Below, piece by piece: positions 55,122 to 64,000 of a stretch of DNA of 64,000 nt. The notes beneath the pieces are model-generated. The model made no database searches. It had not been told where the DNA came from and saw nothing but the letters and a program-made list of their open reading frames with translations. The translations under genes were made by a program, and so were the position numbers. Every line of letters begins with the position of its first letter. Position 1 is the first letter of the stretch. Source of the stretch: Corynebacterium urogenitale (GTDB lineage: Bacteria; Actinomycetota; Actinomycetes; Mycobacteriales; Mycobacteriaceae); contig NZ_CP045032.1 of assembly GCF_009026825.1 (NCBI RefSeq), positions 1,116,001-1,180,000 on the forward strand, written 5' to 3'.

Positions 55122-57974
55122 CTAGCCAGAGTTGCGCAACGCGGTCGCAAGTCCATTCATTGTTAGGCGAATACCAACCCGTACTTGGCGCGAGTCATCC
55201 CCTGCGCGGTAGCGTCGCAGCAGTTCGAGCTGAGCCAGGTTGAGCGGGACGAGGTACGGGAAGCGGTTGCGCACGGAACTGACGAGTTCGGGGTTATCAG
55301 CCAGCAAAGATTCGCGCCCGGTAACAAGCCTGAACATCTCGACAGTGAGCTCAAATTCTTCACGAATGATGCCGAAGATACGCTGTGCGTCCTCCTGGTT
55401 GGGCACCAATGTGGCATAGAGTTCGGCAAGACCCATGTCGACCTTCGACATCACCTGGGCCATGTTGGACAGCACGGACTCTAGGAAAGGCCAACGCTGG
55501 TGCAATTCCTTCAGGTAGGCCACTCGATCGTCCTGGGAGCCAGCGACTGCCTCACCTTCAGCCAGCCACTGCTGCAAAGCGCTGCCCACGCCGAACCAGC
55601 CAGGAAGCATGACGCGGGATTGGGACCAACTTAGCACCCACGGGATCGCGCGGAGATCGGAGATGGCCTCAGTCTGCTTACGGGAGGAAGGGCGGGAACC
55701 AATGTTGAGACTGCCAATCTCCGCCAAAGGAGTGGAGTTCGTGAAGTATTCGATGAACCCTGGATCCTCGTGCATGAGAGCCGCATAGGCCCTCTGCGAA
55801 AGATCACTGATTTCTCGCATCGCCGCGTAGGCGCGTTCCGGGTTCTCGATATCGTCCAGAGGCAGGAGGCTGGCCTCGAGAGTCGCGGAGACCAGTGCTT
55901 CCAAATTGCGCCGCGCATTAGGGCGATCACCATACTTGGCGGAGATGATCTCTCCCTGTTCAGTAATGCGCACAGATCCTTGAACAGCGCCTGCTGGTTG
56001 CGCCAGGATGGCGTCGTATGAAGGTCCGCCACCACGGCCCACAGTGCCGCCGCGGCCGTGGAACAGACGCAGAAACACATTCGCCTCCTGCGCAGCCTCA
56101 ACGAGGGCGAGCTCCGCATCATAGAGCGCCCAGTTCGCGGCGAAATACCCGCCATCCTTATTGGAATCCGAGTACCCGAGCATGATTTCCTGCTGGTTGT
56201 CCAGCTGCTGGAGGTAGTTGCGGTAAAAAGGCAGCTGCCAAAGCTCACGCATGATCGACGCCCCGGCCTGCAGATCATCGATCGTCTCGAACAGGGGAAT
56301 CACGTCCACGCTGCCCTTCGGATTATCCTTATCCGCCTGGAACAAGCCCACTTCCTTGAGCAGGATCATCGGTTCCAAAATATCGGACACGCTCGTCGTC
56401 ATCGACACGATATTGTGCGGGACGACCTCACGCCCGAACCTTTTCACCGCATCCGCAGCGGCGCGGTAGATACCCAGTTCGCGTTCGGTTTCCTCCGTCC
56501 ACGTCGCCACAGGATCAATCAGAGGGCGCGGACTGGAGAGCTCGGAGACGAGTAGCTCCAGCTTCTGCTCCTCGGTCAGCGAACGATAGTCTTCAGCAAC
56601 GCCCGCTCGCTGGAAGATCTCCGTCAGCACATCTTCATAAGATTCCGAATTCTGTCTCAAGTCCAGCCCCGACATGTGGAAGCCGAAGGTCCGGACGGCG
56701 AACTTGAGATCCGACAAAGTATGGTCCGCCAGCAGGTCGTCGAGGCTCAAACGCAAAGACTGATCGACGGTGTCGATATCGGCGAGGAGCTCAGCTGGGG
56801 AGGCATAAGGTTCATGCTTCTCATGAATGTCTCCGGCAACTACTGGATGCCCCAAAGCCTGACATGCCGTGGCTGCGACCCTTCCGCGCATCCCATGAAT
56901 CGCGCGGCGGTACGGTTCGTCGGCGCGCGAAGGAACGTCGTTGTGCCCCCGGTCGGCGAGCTGCTCCAATTCGGGAGTGATTTCGGTAAAGCGCAGAGAC
57001 AAGCTGAGATCGTTTTCCAGTTCGTGCAGCAGGTCAACGTAGTGTGTGAAAATTGTTTCAGCTGCCTGGCCGGTAGCCAGACCCACAGTCTCACCCGTGA
57101 CATATGGGTTACCATCGTGGTCACCACCGATCCATGAACCCGGCCGGATTATGGGTGTAGCGGGAACCTCATCACCATAGCGTTCCTGCAAACTCTGAGC
57201 CACTGCGCGGTTGATCGCGGGAATCTCCTCCAGGAGGCTAATCCCGTAGTAGCGAAGGCCCACCTTGATCTCGTCCTCAATTCGTGGACGAACGCTACGG
57301 ATGAGGGCGGTCTGCCAAAGGACGGTGATGCGACGGCGAATCACCTGGTCGATGGCCTCTAGCTTGTCCTGTGTCCGCGCTGTCTTCTTCGCGTTGAGAA
57401 TCCTGGCACGTTCACGCATCATCTCAGCGATATCTTTTTGCACGTCGAAGACAGTGCGCCGGCGGGTTTCCGTTGGGTGCGCGGTCAGCACGGGAGCGAC
57501 GTACGCGCGGTCCATGACGGCAGCGACATCCTCGGCACGGACATCTGCTTCAGCAAAACGTTCCCAGGTATGCGTGAGCGTCGATGGTGGTTTAGGGTGT
57601 CCTTCGTCTGCCTCGTACTCCCGCAGGCGTTCAGCGTGCAAATCCTCCGACAGGTTGGCTAGAAGCGCAAAGTGGGAGAATGCACGAATCATGGGGATCG
57701 CGTTCTCCGGATCCAGTTCCCGGAATTGCTCGGCGAGTTCCGCAACACTGAGCTCCCCGTAACGCAGGTCCAATGCTGTGGTCCGAGCATTCTCGACGAG
57801 ATTGAAAATGTATTCGCCCTCTTGCTCACGAATCACGTCACCGAGAATTTTGCCAAGGTAGCGGATATCGTCCCGCACCTTCGGCGTAATCGGTGGCTTT
57901 GGCCTATCTTCCGGAATCACAGGAATAGAGGTGCCGGGAATGGTGGTTCCTCGATGGCTGCCAGTGTCCGTCAT
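55122..57974 (-). CDS. ppc: phosphoenolpyruvate carboxylase
   Basis: Anaplerotic enzyme that carboxylates PEP to oxaloacetate. The 950-residue protein has the catalytic His in VLTAHPTETRRRTV near residue 160, GSWIGGDHDGNP, the motif MLGYSDSNKDGG and the loop FHGRGGTVGRGGGPS. It ends in LRNSG, with the terminal Gly needed for activity; the usual last residues are NTG, so NSG is a mild change. The ATG at 57974 (MTDTGSHRG) has an AGGAAGGGA site. A GTG or ATG further upstream is less likely. Confidence 0.97.
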   Translation of the reverse strand: MTDTGSHRGTTIPGTSIPVIPEDRPKPPITPKVRDDIRYLGKILGDVIREQEGEYIFNLVENARTTALDLRYGELSVAELAEQFRELDPENAIPMIRAFSHFALLANLSEDLHAERLREYEADEGHPKPPSTLTHTWERFAEADVRAEDVAAVMDRAYVAPVLTAHPTETRRRTVFDVQKDIAEMMRERARILNAKKTARTQDKLEAIDQVIRRRITVLWQTALIRSVRPRIEDEIKVGLRYYGISLLEEIPAINRAVAQSLQERYGDEVPATPIIRPGSWIGGDHDGNPYVTGETVGLATGQAAETIFTHYVDLLHELENDLSLSLRFTEITPELEQLADRGHNDVPSRADEPYRRAIHGMRGRVAATACQALGHPVVAGDIHEKHEPYASPAELLADIDTVDQSLRLSLDDLLADHTLSDLKFAVRTFGFHMSGLDLRQNSESYEDVLTEIFQRAGVAEDYRSLTEEQKLELLVSELSSPRPLIDPVATWTEETERELGIYRAAADAVKRFGREVVPHNIVSMTTSVSDILEPMILLKEVGLFQADKDNPKGSVDVIPLFETIDDLQAGASIMRELWQLPFYRNYLQQLDNQQEIMLGYSDSNKDGGYFAANWALYDAELALVEAAQEANVFLRLFHGRGGTVGRGGGPSYDAILAQPAGAVQGSVRITEQGEIISAKYGDRPNARRNLEALVSATLEASLLPLDDIENPERAYAAMREISDLSQRAYAALMHEDPGFIEYFTNSTPLAEIGSLNIGSRPSSRKQTEAISDLRAIPWVLSWSQSRVMLPGWFGVGSALQQWLAEGEAVAGSQDDRVAYLKELHQRWPFLESVLSNMAQVMSKVDMGLAELYATLVPNQEDAQRIFGIIREEFELTVEMFRLVTGRESLLADNPELVSSVRNRFPYLVPLNLAQLELLRRYRAGDDSRQVRVGIRLTMNGLATALRNSG

Positions 57975-58089
57975 GCGTTCGTCCCTTCCTAACCCCTGGG
58001 GGTTCGCTGTCGAGTGCAAGGCGTACTTCCTCCACTATGCATGGAAAATGTGTCGAGCAGGTGGCCTCCAGGTCAACAACAACGCCAAA

Positions 58090-58121
58090 CACCCCGGTCT
58101 CCACGAGGGATTACCGGGGTG
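58090..58121 (-). terminator. terminator after tpiA
   Basis: CACCCCGGT (58090-58098) pairs perfectly with ACCGGGGTG (58113-58121). On the minus strand it is followed by TTTGGCGTTGTTGTTG, a T-rich stretch, 18 bases past the tpiA stop. It separates the glycolytic genes from ppc. Confidence 0.78.
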
Positions 58122-58138
58122 AGACTGCTATTCAGTGG

Positions 58139-58924
58139 CTACTGCGTGGCCTTAGCTGCAGCCGCTACGAGGCCCGCAAAGTCCTTGCCATCCAGGGAAG
58201 CTCCGCCGACCAGGCCACCATCGATATCTGGTTGGCCGACGATTTCAGCGACGGAATCAACCTTGACGGAACCGCCGTAGAGGATGCGTAGGCCATCGGC
58301 TACCTCGTTGCCAGCTAGTTCGCGGATGAGATCACGAATCGCCTTGCACACCTCCTGGGCATCCTCGGCGGAGGCGACCTTGCCCGTACCAATCGCCCAG
58401 ACTGGCTCGTAAGCGATGACGGTCTGGGCCAGATCCTCGGCACTCAGCCCTGCCAGTGAGCCTCGAGTCTGGTTGACCACGTACTCCACGTGCGTGCCTT
58501 CTTCACGAACCTCAAGTGGCTCTCCGACGCACACGATGGGGCTCATACCCTCTCCCAGTGCGGCCTGAGCCTTAGCAGCGACGATTTCGTTGGTTTCCCC
58601 GTGGTACTGGCGCCGCTCGGAGTGACCCACAACAACCCACGAGCACCCCAGTGCCGAAAGCATCTGGGCAGAGACCTCGCCGGTGTAGGCTCCGGACTCG
58701 TGTACGGATACATCCTGCGCACCGTAGGTCAGGAGCAACTTATCCGCATCTACCAGAGTCTGGACGCTGCGGATGTCCGTGAACGGTGGGATGAACGCCA
58801 CATCAACATAGTCGTAGTAGTCCTTCGGCAATGCGAAGTCGAACTTCTGCACCACATGGATTGCTTCCTTGTGGTTGAGGTTCATCTTCCAGTTGCCGGC
58901 GATAAGTGGGGTGCGAGCTGCCAT
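58139..58924 (-). CDS. tpiA: triosephosphate isomerase
   Basis: Interconverts dihydroxyacetone phosphate and glyceraldehyde-3-phosphate. The 261-residue TIM barrel has [12 protein letters not shown] (Asn and Lys), the catalytic His region [12 protein letters not shown], the catalytic Glu in [14 protein letters not shown] (loop 6), and [11 protein letters not shown]. Last gene of gap-pgk-tpiA, 120 bases after pgk. Intact and of normal length. Confidence 0.97.
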   Translation of the reverse strand: MAARTPLIAGNWKMNLNHKEAIHVVQKFDFALPKDYYDYVDVAFIPPFTDIRSVQTLVDADKLLLTYGAQDVSVHESGAYTGEVSAQMLSALGCSWVVVGHSERRQYHGETNEIVAAKAQAALGEGMSPIVCVGEPLEVREEGTHVEYVVNQTRGSLAGLSAEDLAQTVIAYEPVWAIGTGKVASAEDAQEVCKAIRDLIRELAGNEVADGLRILYGGSVKVDSVAEIVGQPDIDGGLVGGASLDGKDFAGLVAAAAKATQ

Positions 58925-58999
58925 GATCTCTCCTTGTGCTGCTCTTGGATGTGGATCCCCTCAGCCACTGTGGTGCCGGGAGGATGATTGCTTTTTCGA

Positions 59000-59027
59000 C
59001 GCCACCGCGGACCGGGTCGGGGTGGCG
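59000..59027 (-). other. hairpin between pgk and tpiA
   Basis: CGCCACC (59000-59006) pairs with GGTGGCG (59021-59027), with further G-C pairs inside. On the operon strand an A-run, not a T-run, follows, so an mRNA-stability element is more likely than a terminator. Confidence 0.45.
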
Positions 59028-59044
59028 CCGTTGGATATGCGGAG

Positions 59045-60256
59045 TTAGCTCTCCAGGACGGCGACGCCCGGCAGCTCCTTGCCTTCCAGGTATTCCAGGG
59101 AGGCGCCACCACCGGTAGAGATGTGGCTGAAGCCCTCTTCGTCGAGGCCCAGGGTGCGCACGGCGGCTGCCGAGTCGCCACCACCGACGACGGAGAACGC
59201 ACCAGCGGCCGTAGCATCGATGATTGCTTGGGCAACACCCTTGGTTCCAGCGGCAAAGTTTTCGAACTCGAAGACGCCCATTGGACCATTCCAGAACACG
59301 GTCTTGGCGTTGGAGAGGATATCACCGAACTTCTTCACGGACTCAGGTCCGATGTCAAGACCCATCCAGCCGGCTGGAATGGACTTCAGATCAACTGTGC
59401 GGTGGTTTGCATCCTTGTCGAATGCCTCGGCAACCTCGACATCCACAGGCAGGACGATGACATCCCCAAATCGCTCGAGGAGATCCTTGCAGGTGTCGAT
59501 CATGTCTTCCTGGAGGAGGGATCCGCCGACCTCGTAGCCCTGAGCAGCCAAGAACGTGAAGCACATACCGCCACCAATGATGAGGTTATCCACCTGCGGT
59601 GCGAGGGCTTCAATCACGCCGAGCTTGTCAGACACCTTGGAACCACCGAGAACCACAGCATAGGGCTTGTCTGCGTCGTCGGAAACCTTTTTGAGCACCT
59701 CGAGTTCGGTGTTGACCAGGCCACCGGCATAGTGCGGCAGCTTCTTCGCGACATCGTAGACCGATGCTTGGGCGCGGTGCACTACTCCGAAGCCGTCGGA
59801 GACAAATGCGCCGTTGTCTGCGGTGAGAGCGGCTAGCTCCGCGGCGAACTCGGCGCGCTCGCACTCGTCCTTGGAGGTCTCGCGTGCATCGAAGCGGACG
59901 TTTTCCAGCAGCAGGATGTCTCCATCGTTGAGCCCGTTGGCGCGCTCATGAGCATCCTCGCCGGTGACATCCGATGCCAAAGGAACGTACATATCGAGGC
60001 GCTCGGAGAGGGCCTCGGCCACTGGACCTAGGGAGAACTCTGGGTTCGGCTCCCCCTTCGGGCGGCCCAGGTGAGCGGAAACGATGACGCGGGCACCAGC
60101 TTCCAGCAGAGCACGCAGAGTTGGCAGAGAAGCATCGATGCGGCCTGGGTCGGTAATAGCGCCGTCCTTCAGAGGAACGTTCAGGTCGGAGCGAACCAGA
60201 ACGTGGCGACCTTCCACGCCTTCGTCAATGAGGTCTTGGACAGTCTTCACAGCCAT
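59045..60256 (-). CDS. pgk: phosphoglycerate kinase
   Basis: Transfers the acyl phosphate of 1,3-bisphosphoglycerate to ADP. The 403-residue protein has the signature [52 protein letters not shown], and the C-terminal nucleotide motifs [10 protein letters not shown] and [13 protein letters not shown]. Length is normal. Between gap and pgk are 187 bases with a GC-rich hairpin. Confidence 0.97.
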   Translation of the reverse strand: MAVKTVQDLIDEGVEGRHVLVRSDLNVPLKDGAITDPGRIDASLPTLRALLEAGARVIVSAHLGRPKGEPNPEFSLGPVAEALSERLDMYVPLASDVTGEDAHERANGLNDGDILLLENVRFDARETSKDECERAEFAAELAALTADNGAFVSDGFGVVHRAQASVYDVAKKLPHYAGGLVNTELEVLKKVSDDADKPYAVVLGGSKVSDKLGVIEALAPQVDNLIIGGGMCFTFLAAQGYEVGGSLLQEDMIDTCKDLLERFGDVIVLPVDVEVAEAFDKDANHRTVDLKSIPAGWMGLDIGPESVKKFGDILSNAKTVFWNGPMGVFEFENFAAGTKGVAQAIIDATAAGAFSVVGGGDSAAAVRTLGLDEEGFSHISTGGGASLEYLEGKELPGVAVLES

Positions 60257-60385
60257 GTGAGTTCCTTACTGGGTAGTAATCGATATCGTGCGCGCTGCAG
60301 ACGGAACATCCAACGCGCAGCATAAGCTTGCTTACGACAACTCCAGTCTATTGAACTTTCGATCTCCTTGGGGGTAGACATGCGA

Positions 60386-60429
60386 AGGGGCTGGCCGGAT
60401 CCTGTGGATCTCGCCCAGCCCAGCCCCCT
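60386..60429 (-). terminator. GC-rich hairpin between gap and pgk
   Basis: GGGCTGG (60388-60394) pairs with CCAGCCC (60415-60421), and GATCC with GGATC inside; a second CAGCCCCCT nearby allows an alternative pairing. It starts 15 bases after the gap stop. The T-run on the minus strand is poor, so it may only partly stop transcription and set the gap/pgk ratio. Confidence 0.5.
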
Positions 60430-60443
60430 CTTTATGGGGGTAA

Positions 60444-61532
<1,089 letters not shown>

Positions 61533-61643
61533 TCACGGTGACAGTTCCGACCCTACCTAGACAGGAACGCTCCCGCAGGGGCTTTCACACCCACATGGAG
61601 CTATTTTGTGATTAAAACGGGCCTATCGGCCACTTCGGAGGGG

Positions 61644-62630
61644 TTAATCGACGTCCTGAAAGAGTTCTTCGGTGACGGCGATCTGCGTATTCGGCACGCC
61701 GAGCTCTTCGGCGCGCTTATCGGCCATCGTGAGTAGTCGTCGAATTCGCCCCGCGACGGCGTCCTTCGTCATGGCGGGTTCGGCGAGTTGACCGAGTTCT
61801 TCCAGCGAGGCTTGACGGTGTTGTACACGTAGATGCCCAGCCTGAGCCAAGTGCTGTGGCACGTCCTCGCCCAACAGCTCCAAGGCGCGCTCAACGCGGG
61901 CGGCGGCGATCACGGCGGCGCGTGCGGATCGGCGGAGGTTGGCGTCATCGAAGTTCGCGAGCCTGTTGGCTTTGGACCGCGCTTCACGCTGCATGCGGTG
62001 CTTTTCCCAACGAACTCGGGTATCGCGAGCACCCATCAGTGTCAGCAGCGCGTCGATGGAATCACCGTCACGCACAATGACGCGGTGCACTCCCCTGGCT
62101 TCCTTAGTTTTCGCTGTGACATCGATACGCCGTGCGGCGCCCACCAAGGCCAGTGCAGCTTCATTGCCTGGAGTGGTGACCTCCAGGGCGCTGGAGCGAC
62201 CCGGTTCTGTGAGGGATCCGTGCGCCAAGAACGCTCCGCGCCAAGCGGCAACACATTGCTCTCGGCTACCACCGATGATGAAACGCGGAAGCCCGCGAAC
62301 TGGGCGACCAGCCCTGTCAATCAATTCGGTTCGTCGGGCGAGTTCGGTGCCGCCTTCGGACCAACGCAGGATGAAGCGAGAGTTGCGGCGAAGGTTACTG
62401 GCGCCGATGACTTGAATCTCGGCCTCGAGGTTGAAAAGTTGTTCGACGAAACCGGAAATTCGGCGGGCGGTCGCAGAGCTATCGACCTCCGCCTCCACGA
62501 CGATTTTCCCACCTACCAGGTGCAGTGCGGCGCTGTAGCGGAGCAGGCTCGCCACCTCTGCAGTCATCACGTCGGAGCGGGTGACGTTCACCTGGGCAAG
62601 CTCGGCTTTTACATCAGTCGTCAGCGCCAC
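61644..62630 (-). CDS. whiA: WhiA, sporulation/cell-division regulator homologue
   Basis: A 328-residue protein with an N-terminal LAGLIDADG homing-endonuclease-like domain ([20 protein letters not shown] and [12 protein letters not shown] near 105-130, catalytic residues lost) and a C-terminal helix-turn-helix ([20 protein letters not shown]). In actinobacteria WhiA controls cell division genes. Starts at the GTG at 62630, 47 bases after yvcK. The order rapZ-yvcK-whiA is widely conserved. Confidence 0.95.
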   Translation of the reverse strand: MALTTDVKAELAQVNVTRSDVMTAEVASLLRYSAALHLVGGKIVVEAEVDSSATARRISGFVEQLFNLEAEIQVIGASNLRRNSRFILRWSEGGTELARRTELIDRAGRPVRGLPRFIIGGSREQCVAAWRGAFLAHGSLTEPGRSSALEVTTPGNEAALALVGAARRIDVTAKTKEARGVHRVIVRDGDSIDALLTLMGARDTRVRWEKHRMQREARSKANRLANFDDANLRRSARAAVIAAARVERALELLGEDVPQHLAQAGHLRVQHRQASLEELGQLAEPAMTKDAVAGRIRRLLTMADKRAEELGVPNTQIAVTEELFQDVD

Positions 62631-62677
62631 TGCGCGCCACGTCCTTTCTTGGCATACGGCGTAGTCTTAGTTTCGTA

Positions 62678-63712
62678 CTAGTTGTCGTCTCTGCGTGCAG
62701 ACAGTTCTTCCACTGGTGTATGGAGAATCTCTTCGAACACCGTGGCCATCTTCTGCGGCTTGTGACGATCGGTGAAACGTCCGCGACCGTCATCTTCCCG
62801 TACATCACGATAGATTACGCGCGCTCCGAGCTTAGAGGCAGCCCGCTCAATGTGCCGACGTTCGGAGGTGCCCGGCATCGTTGACAGGTCTACGACAATG
62901 ACGTCGATGGCCAGCGTGGATGCGTGCTGATTGAGCATGTGAATGTGGTGCTCCATCGACATACCGGCGGTCTCACCTGGTTCTGCCACGAGGTTGAGAA
63001 GTAGCACCTTTGGGGCTGTTGCGCTATTGAGAGCCTCGACGATTTCGGGGATCAGGATGTGCGGAATCACACTGGAGAACCAGCTACCCGGCCCCAGAGT
63101 GATGAGTTGTGCGTTCTCAATCGCTTCCACAGCTTCAGGGGATGCTTTCGGCTTACTGGGTAAAAGGCGTACCCGGCGCACCTGCCCGATGGTTGTGGCC
63201 ACGGCTACTTGTCCCCGCACGGCCACAACTTCGCGTGGGTCCTCCTCCAAACCAGTGACGTCCGCCTCGAGGTCGAGGGGCTCGTTGCACATGGGGATGA
63301 CGCGCCCTTTGACGCCCAGAAGATTGGCGATTTCATCGAGCGCATCGATGAGTGACCCCATAACTTGCGACAGCCCGGTGATGAGGAAATTGCCCACTGC
63401 GTGGCCTTTGAGTGCTCCGTTGCCACCGAAGCGGTGCTGCAGTGCCTGCTCCCACAGGTGTCCGCGTTCGTTATCCCTGGATAGCGCGGCTAGAGCCATC
63501 CGCAAATCACCTGGGGGAATCTCACCCAACTCACGGCGCAGTCGGCCTGAGGATCCACCGTCGTCTGCAACGGTGACGATCGCCGATACGTAGTCTCCGA
63601 CGGTGCGAGCGCCACGGAGTGTATTAAACAGCCCGTGGCCGCCTCCGAGGCACGTGATCCTCAATTCCTGGTCCGCGGCGCTGTTGCGTGTATTTCTTGT
63701 TTGTGACGTCAT
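62678..63712 (-). CDS. YvcK/CuvA family protein (gluconeogenesis/morphology factor)
   Basis: A 344-residue protein of the YvcK (CofD-like) group, which binds UDP-sugars and is needed for growth on gluconeogenic carbon sources and for normal shape in several bacteria. Motifs are ITCLGGGHGLFNTLRG, VTVADDGGSSGRLRRE, and LITLGPGSWFSSVIPHIL. The ATG at 63712 lies after the rapZ stop by three bases, so the two are translated together. Good full-length member. Confidence 0.94.
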   Translation of the reverse strand: MTSQTRNTRNSAADQELRITCLGGGHGLFNTLRGARTVGDYVSAIVTVADDGGSSGRLRRELGEIPPGDLRMALAALSRDNERGHLWEQALQHRFGGNGALKGHAVGNFLITGLSQVMGSLIDALDEIANLLGVKGRVIPMCNEPLDLEADVTGLEEDPREVVAVRGQVAVATTIGQVRRVRLLPSKPKASPEAVEAIENAQLITLGPGSWFSSVIPHILIPEIVEALNSATAPKVLLLNLVAEPGETAGMSMEHHIHMLNQHASTLAIDVIVVDLSTMPGTSERRHIERAASKLGARVIYRDVREDDGRGRFTDRHKPQKMATVFEEILHTPVEELSARRDDN

Positions 63713-63715
63713 TGC

Positions 63716-64000
63716 CTATCGCTCCAGGTCACGGTGGGAAACTCGGACGTGGACGCCATCGTTTTCCAAACGATTGGCTAGCTCCTCAACGACGGCCACG
63801 CTTCGGTGATGGCCTCCGGTGCAGCCGACAGCGATGGAAAGGAAGCTCTTCCCCTCCTCACGGTATCCATCGAGCATGGTCTCCAACATTGCTTCTGTGG
63901 CATCGAGGAATCTCTTCGCGCCCGGCTGGCCGAAAACGAACTCCGCAACTTGTGGGTCCGTACCCCTGTATTCGCGCAGCGACTGCTCCCAATAGGGGTT
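63716..64000 (-). CDS. rapZ: RapZ-family nucleotide-binding protein (N-terminal part beyond window)
   Basis: The C-terminal 94 codons of a RapZ/YvcJ protein: NPYWEQSLREYRGTDPQV-type segment, the family signature SIAVGCTGGHHRSVAV, and the end VRVSHRDLER. The N-terminal P-loop ATP/GTP-binding part lies beyond the window. RapZ binds GlcN6P or RNA in enteric bacteria; its role in actinobacteria is not settled. The stop TAG at 63716-63718 is three bases from the yvcK start. Confidence 0.93.
   Translation of the reverse strand, partial: NPYWEQSLREYRGTDPQVAEFVFGQPGAKRFLDATEAMLETMLDGYREEGKSFLSIAVGCTGGHHRSVAVVEELANRLENDGVHVRVSHRDLER

Noticed and set aside
61615..61643. Intrinsic terminator after whiA (GGCC-loop-GGCC then GTTTTAAT on the minus strand)
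   Set aside because: The stem is only four to five pairs; could be real but cannot be told from chance.

Overview
The window reads as a stretch of core chromosome from a Corynebacterium, probably one outside the C. glutamicum branch. The evidence is the set of genes and their order: a mycothiol ligase (mshC), an actinobacterial suf operon headed by sufR, the lipomannan mannosyltransferase mptB, the aconitase repressor acnR, and the block mptB / ABC exporter / ctaA / ctaB / tkt-tal-zwf-opcA-pgl / secG / ppc / tpiA-pgk-gap / whiA-yvcK-rapZ. Base composition looks moderately high GC. No insertion sequence, prophage, CRISPR array or rRNA was seen. Species cannot be fixed from sequence alone.

Layout. 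1-6.3 kb: end of the histidine genes (hisG partial, hisE), a HAD phosphatase, a thioesterase-like protein and metH, with a McbR-type operator at the metH start. 6.3-12 kb: a small hypothetical, mshC, uppP, a lipoprotein, pyrD and a PEBP-family protein. 12.1-17.1 kb: tRNA-Leu(GAG) running straight into a VTT-domain membrane protein, an HTH protein, SPFH and NfeD partners, a DUF3097 protein and an unknown actinobacterial protein. 17.1-24 kb: a RipA-like NlpC/P60 hydrolase, an Rv1476-type membrane protein, acn and acnR. This matches the mycobacterial acn-Rv1476-ripA order and carries clear GlxR-type and AcnR-type operators.

24-34.8 kb: the most accessory-looking part. It holds a DUF1990 protein, an ACT-domain/PFL-family gene pair, a membrane protein, an Lrp/AsnC regulator divergent from a large indolepyruvate:ferredoxin oxidoreductase, a class I amidotransferase, an ABC-F ATPase and a lone lycopene-cyclase-like flavoprotein. 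34.9-41.5 kb: the Fe-S assembly operon, transcribed sufR-B-D-C-S-U-T. 41.7-47.7 kb: mptB, an ABC exporter pair, and heme A synthesis (ctaA, ctaB). 47.8-54.6 kb: the pentose phosphate genes. 54.8-64 kb, all on the minus strand: secG, ppc, tpiA, pgk, gap, whiA, yvcK and the end of rapZ.

The genes join central carbon metabolism (acn, ppc, lower glycolysis, pentose phosphate) with cofactor supply for respiration and redox balance: Fe-S clusters for aconitase and the oxidoreductase, heme A for the terminal oxidase, NADPH from zwf, and mycothiol. Many start codons follow a TANNNT box by 6-8 bases with no ribosome-binding site, which points to leaderless mRNAs. I saw no clearly new defence or mobile system. 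The points most worth following are regulatory (three operators, a palindrome beside the oxidoreductase, and the tRNA/mRNA junction), plus the anaerobe-flavoured island at 24-31 kb and two deep convergent gene overlaps.
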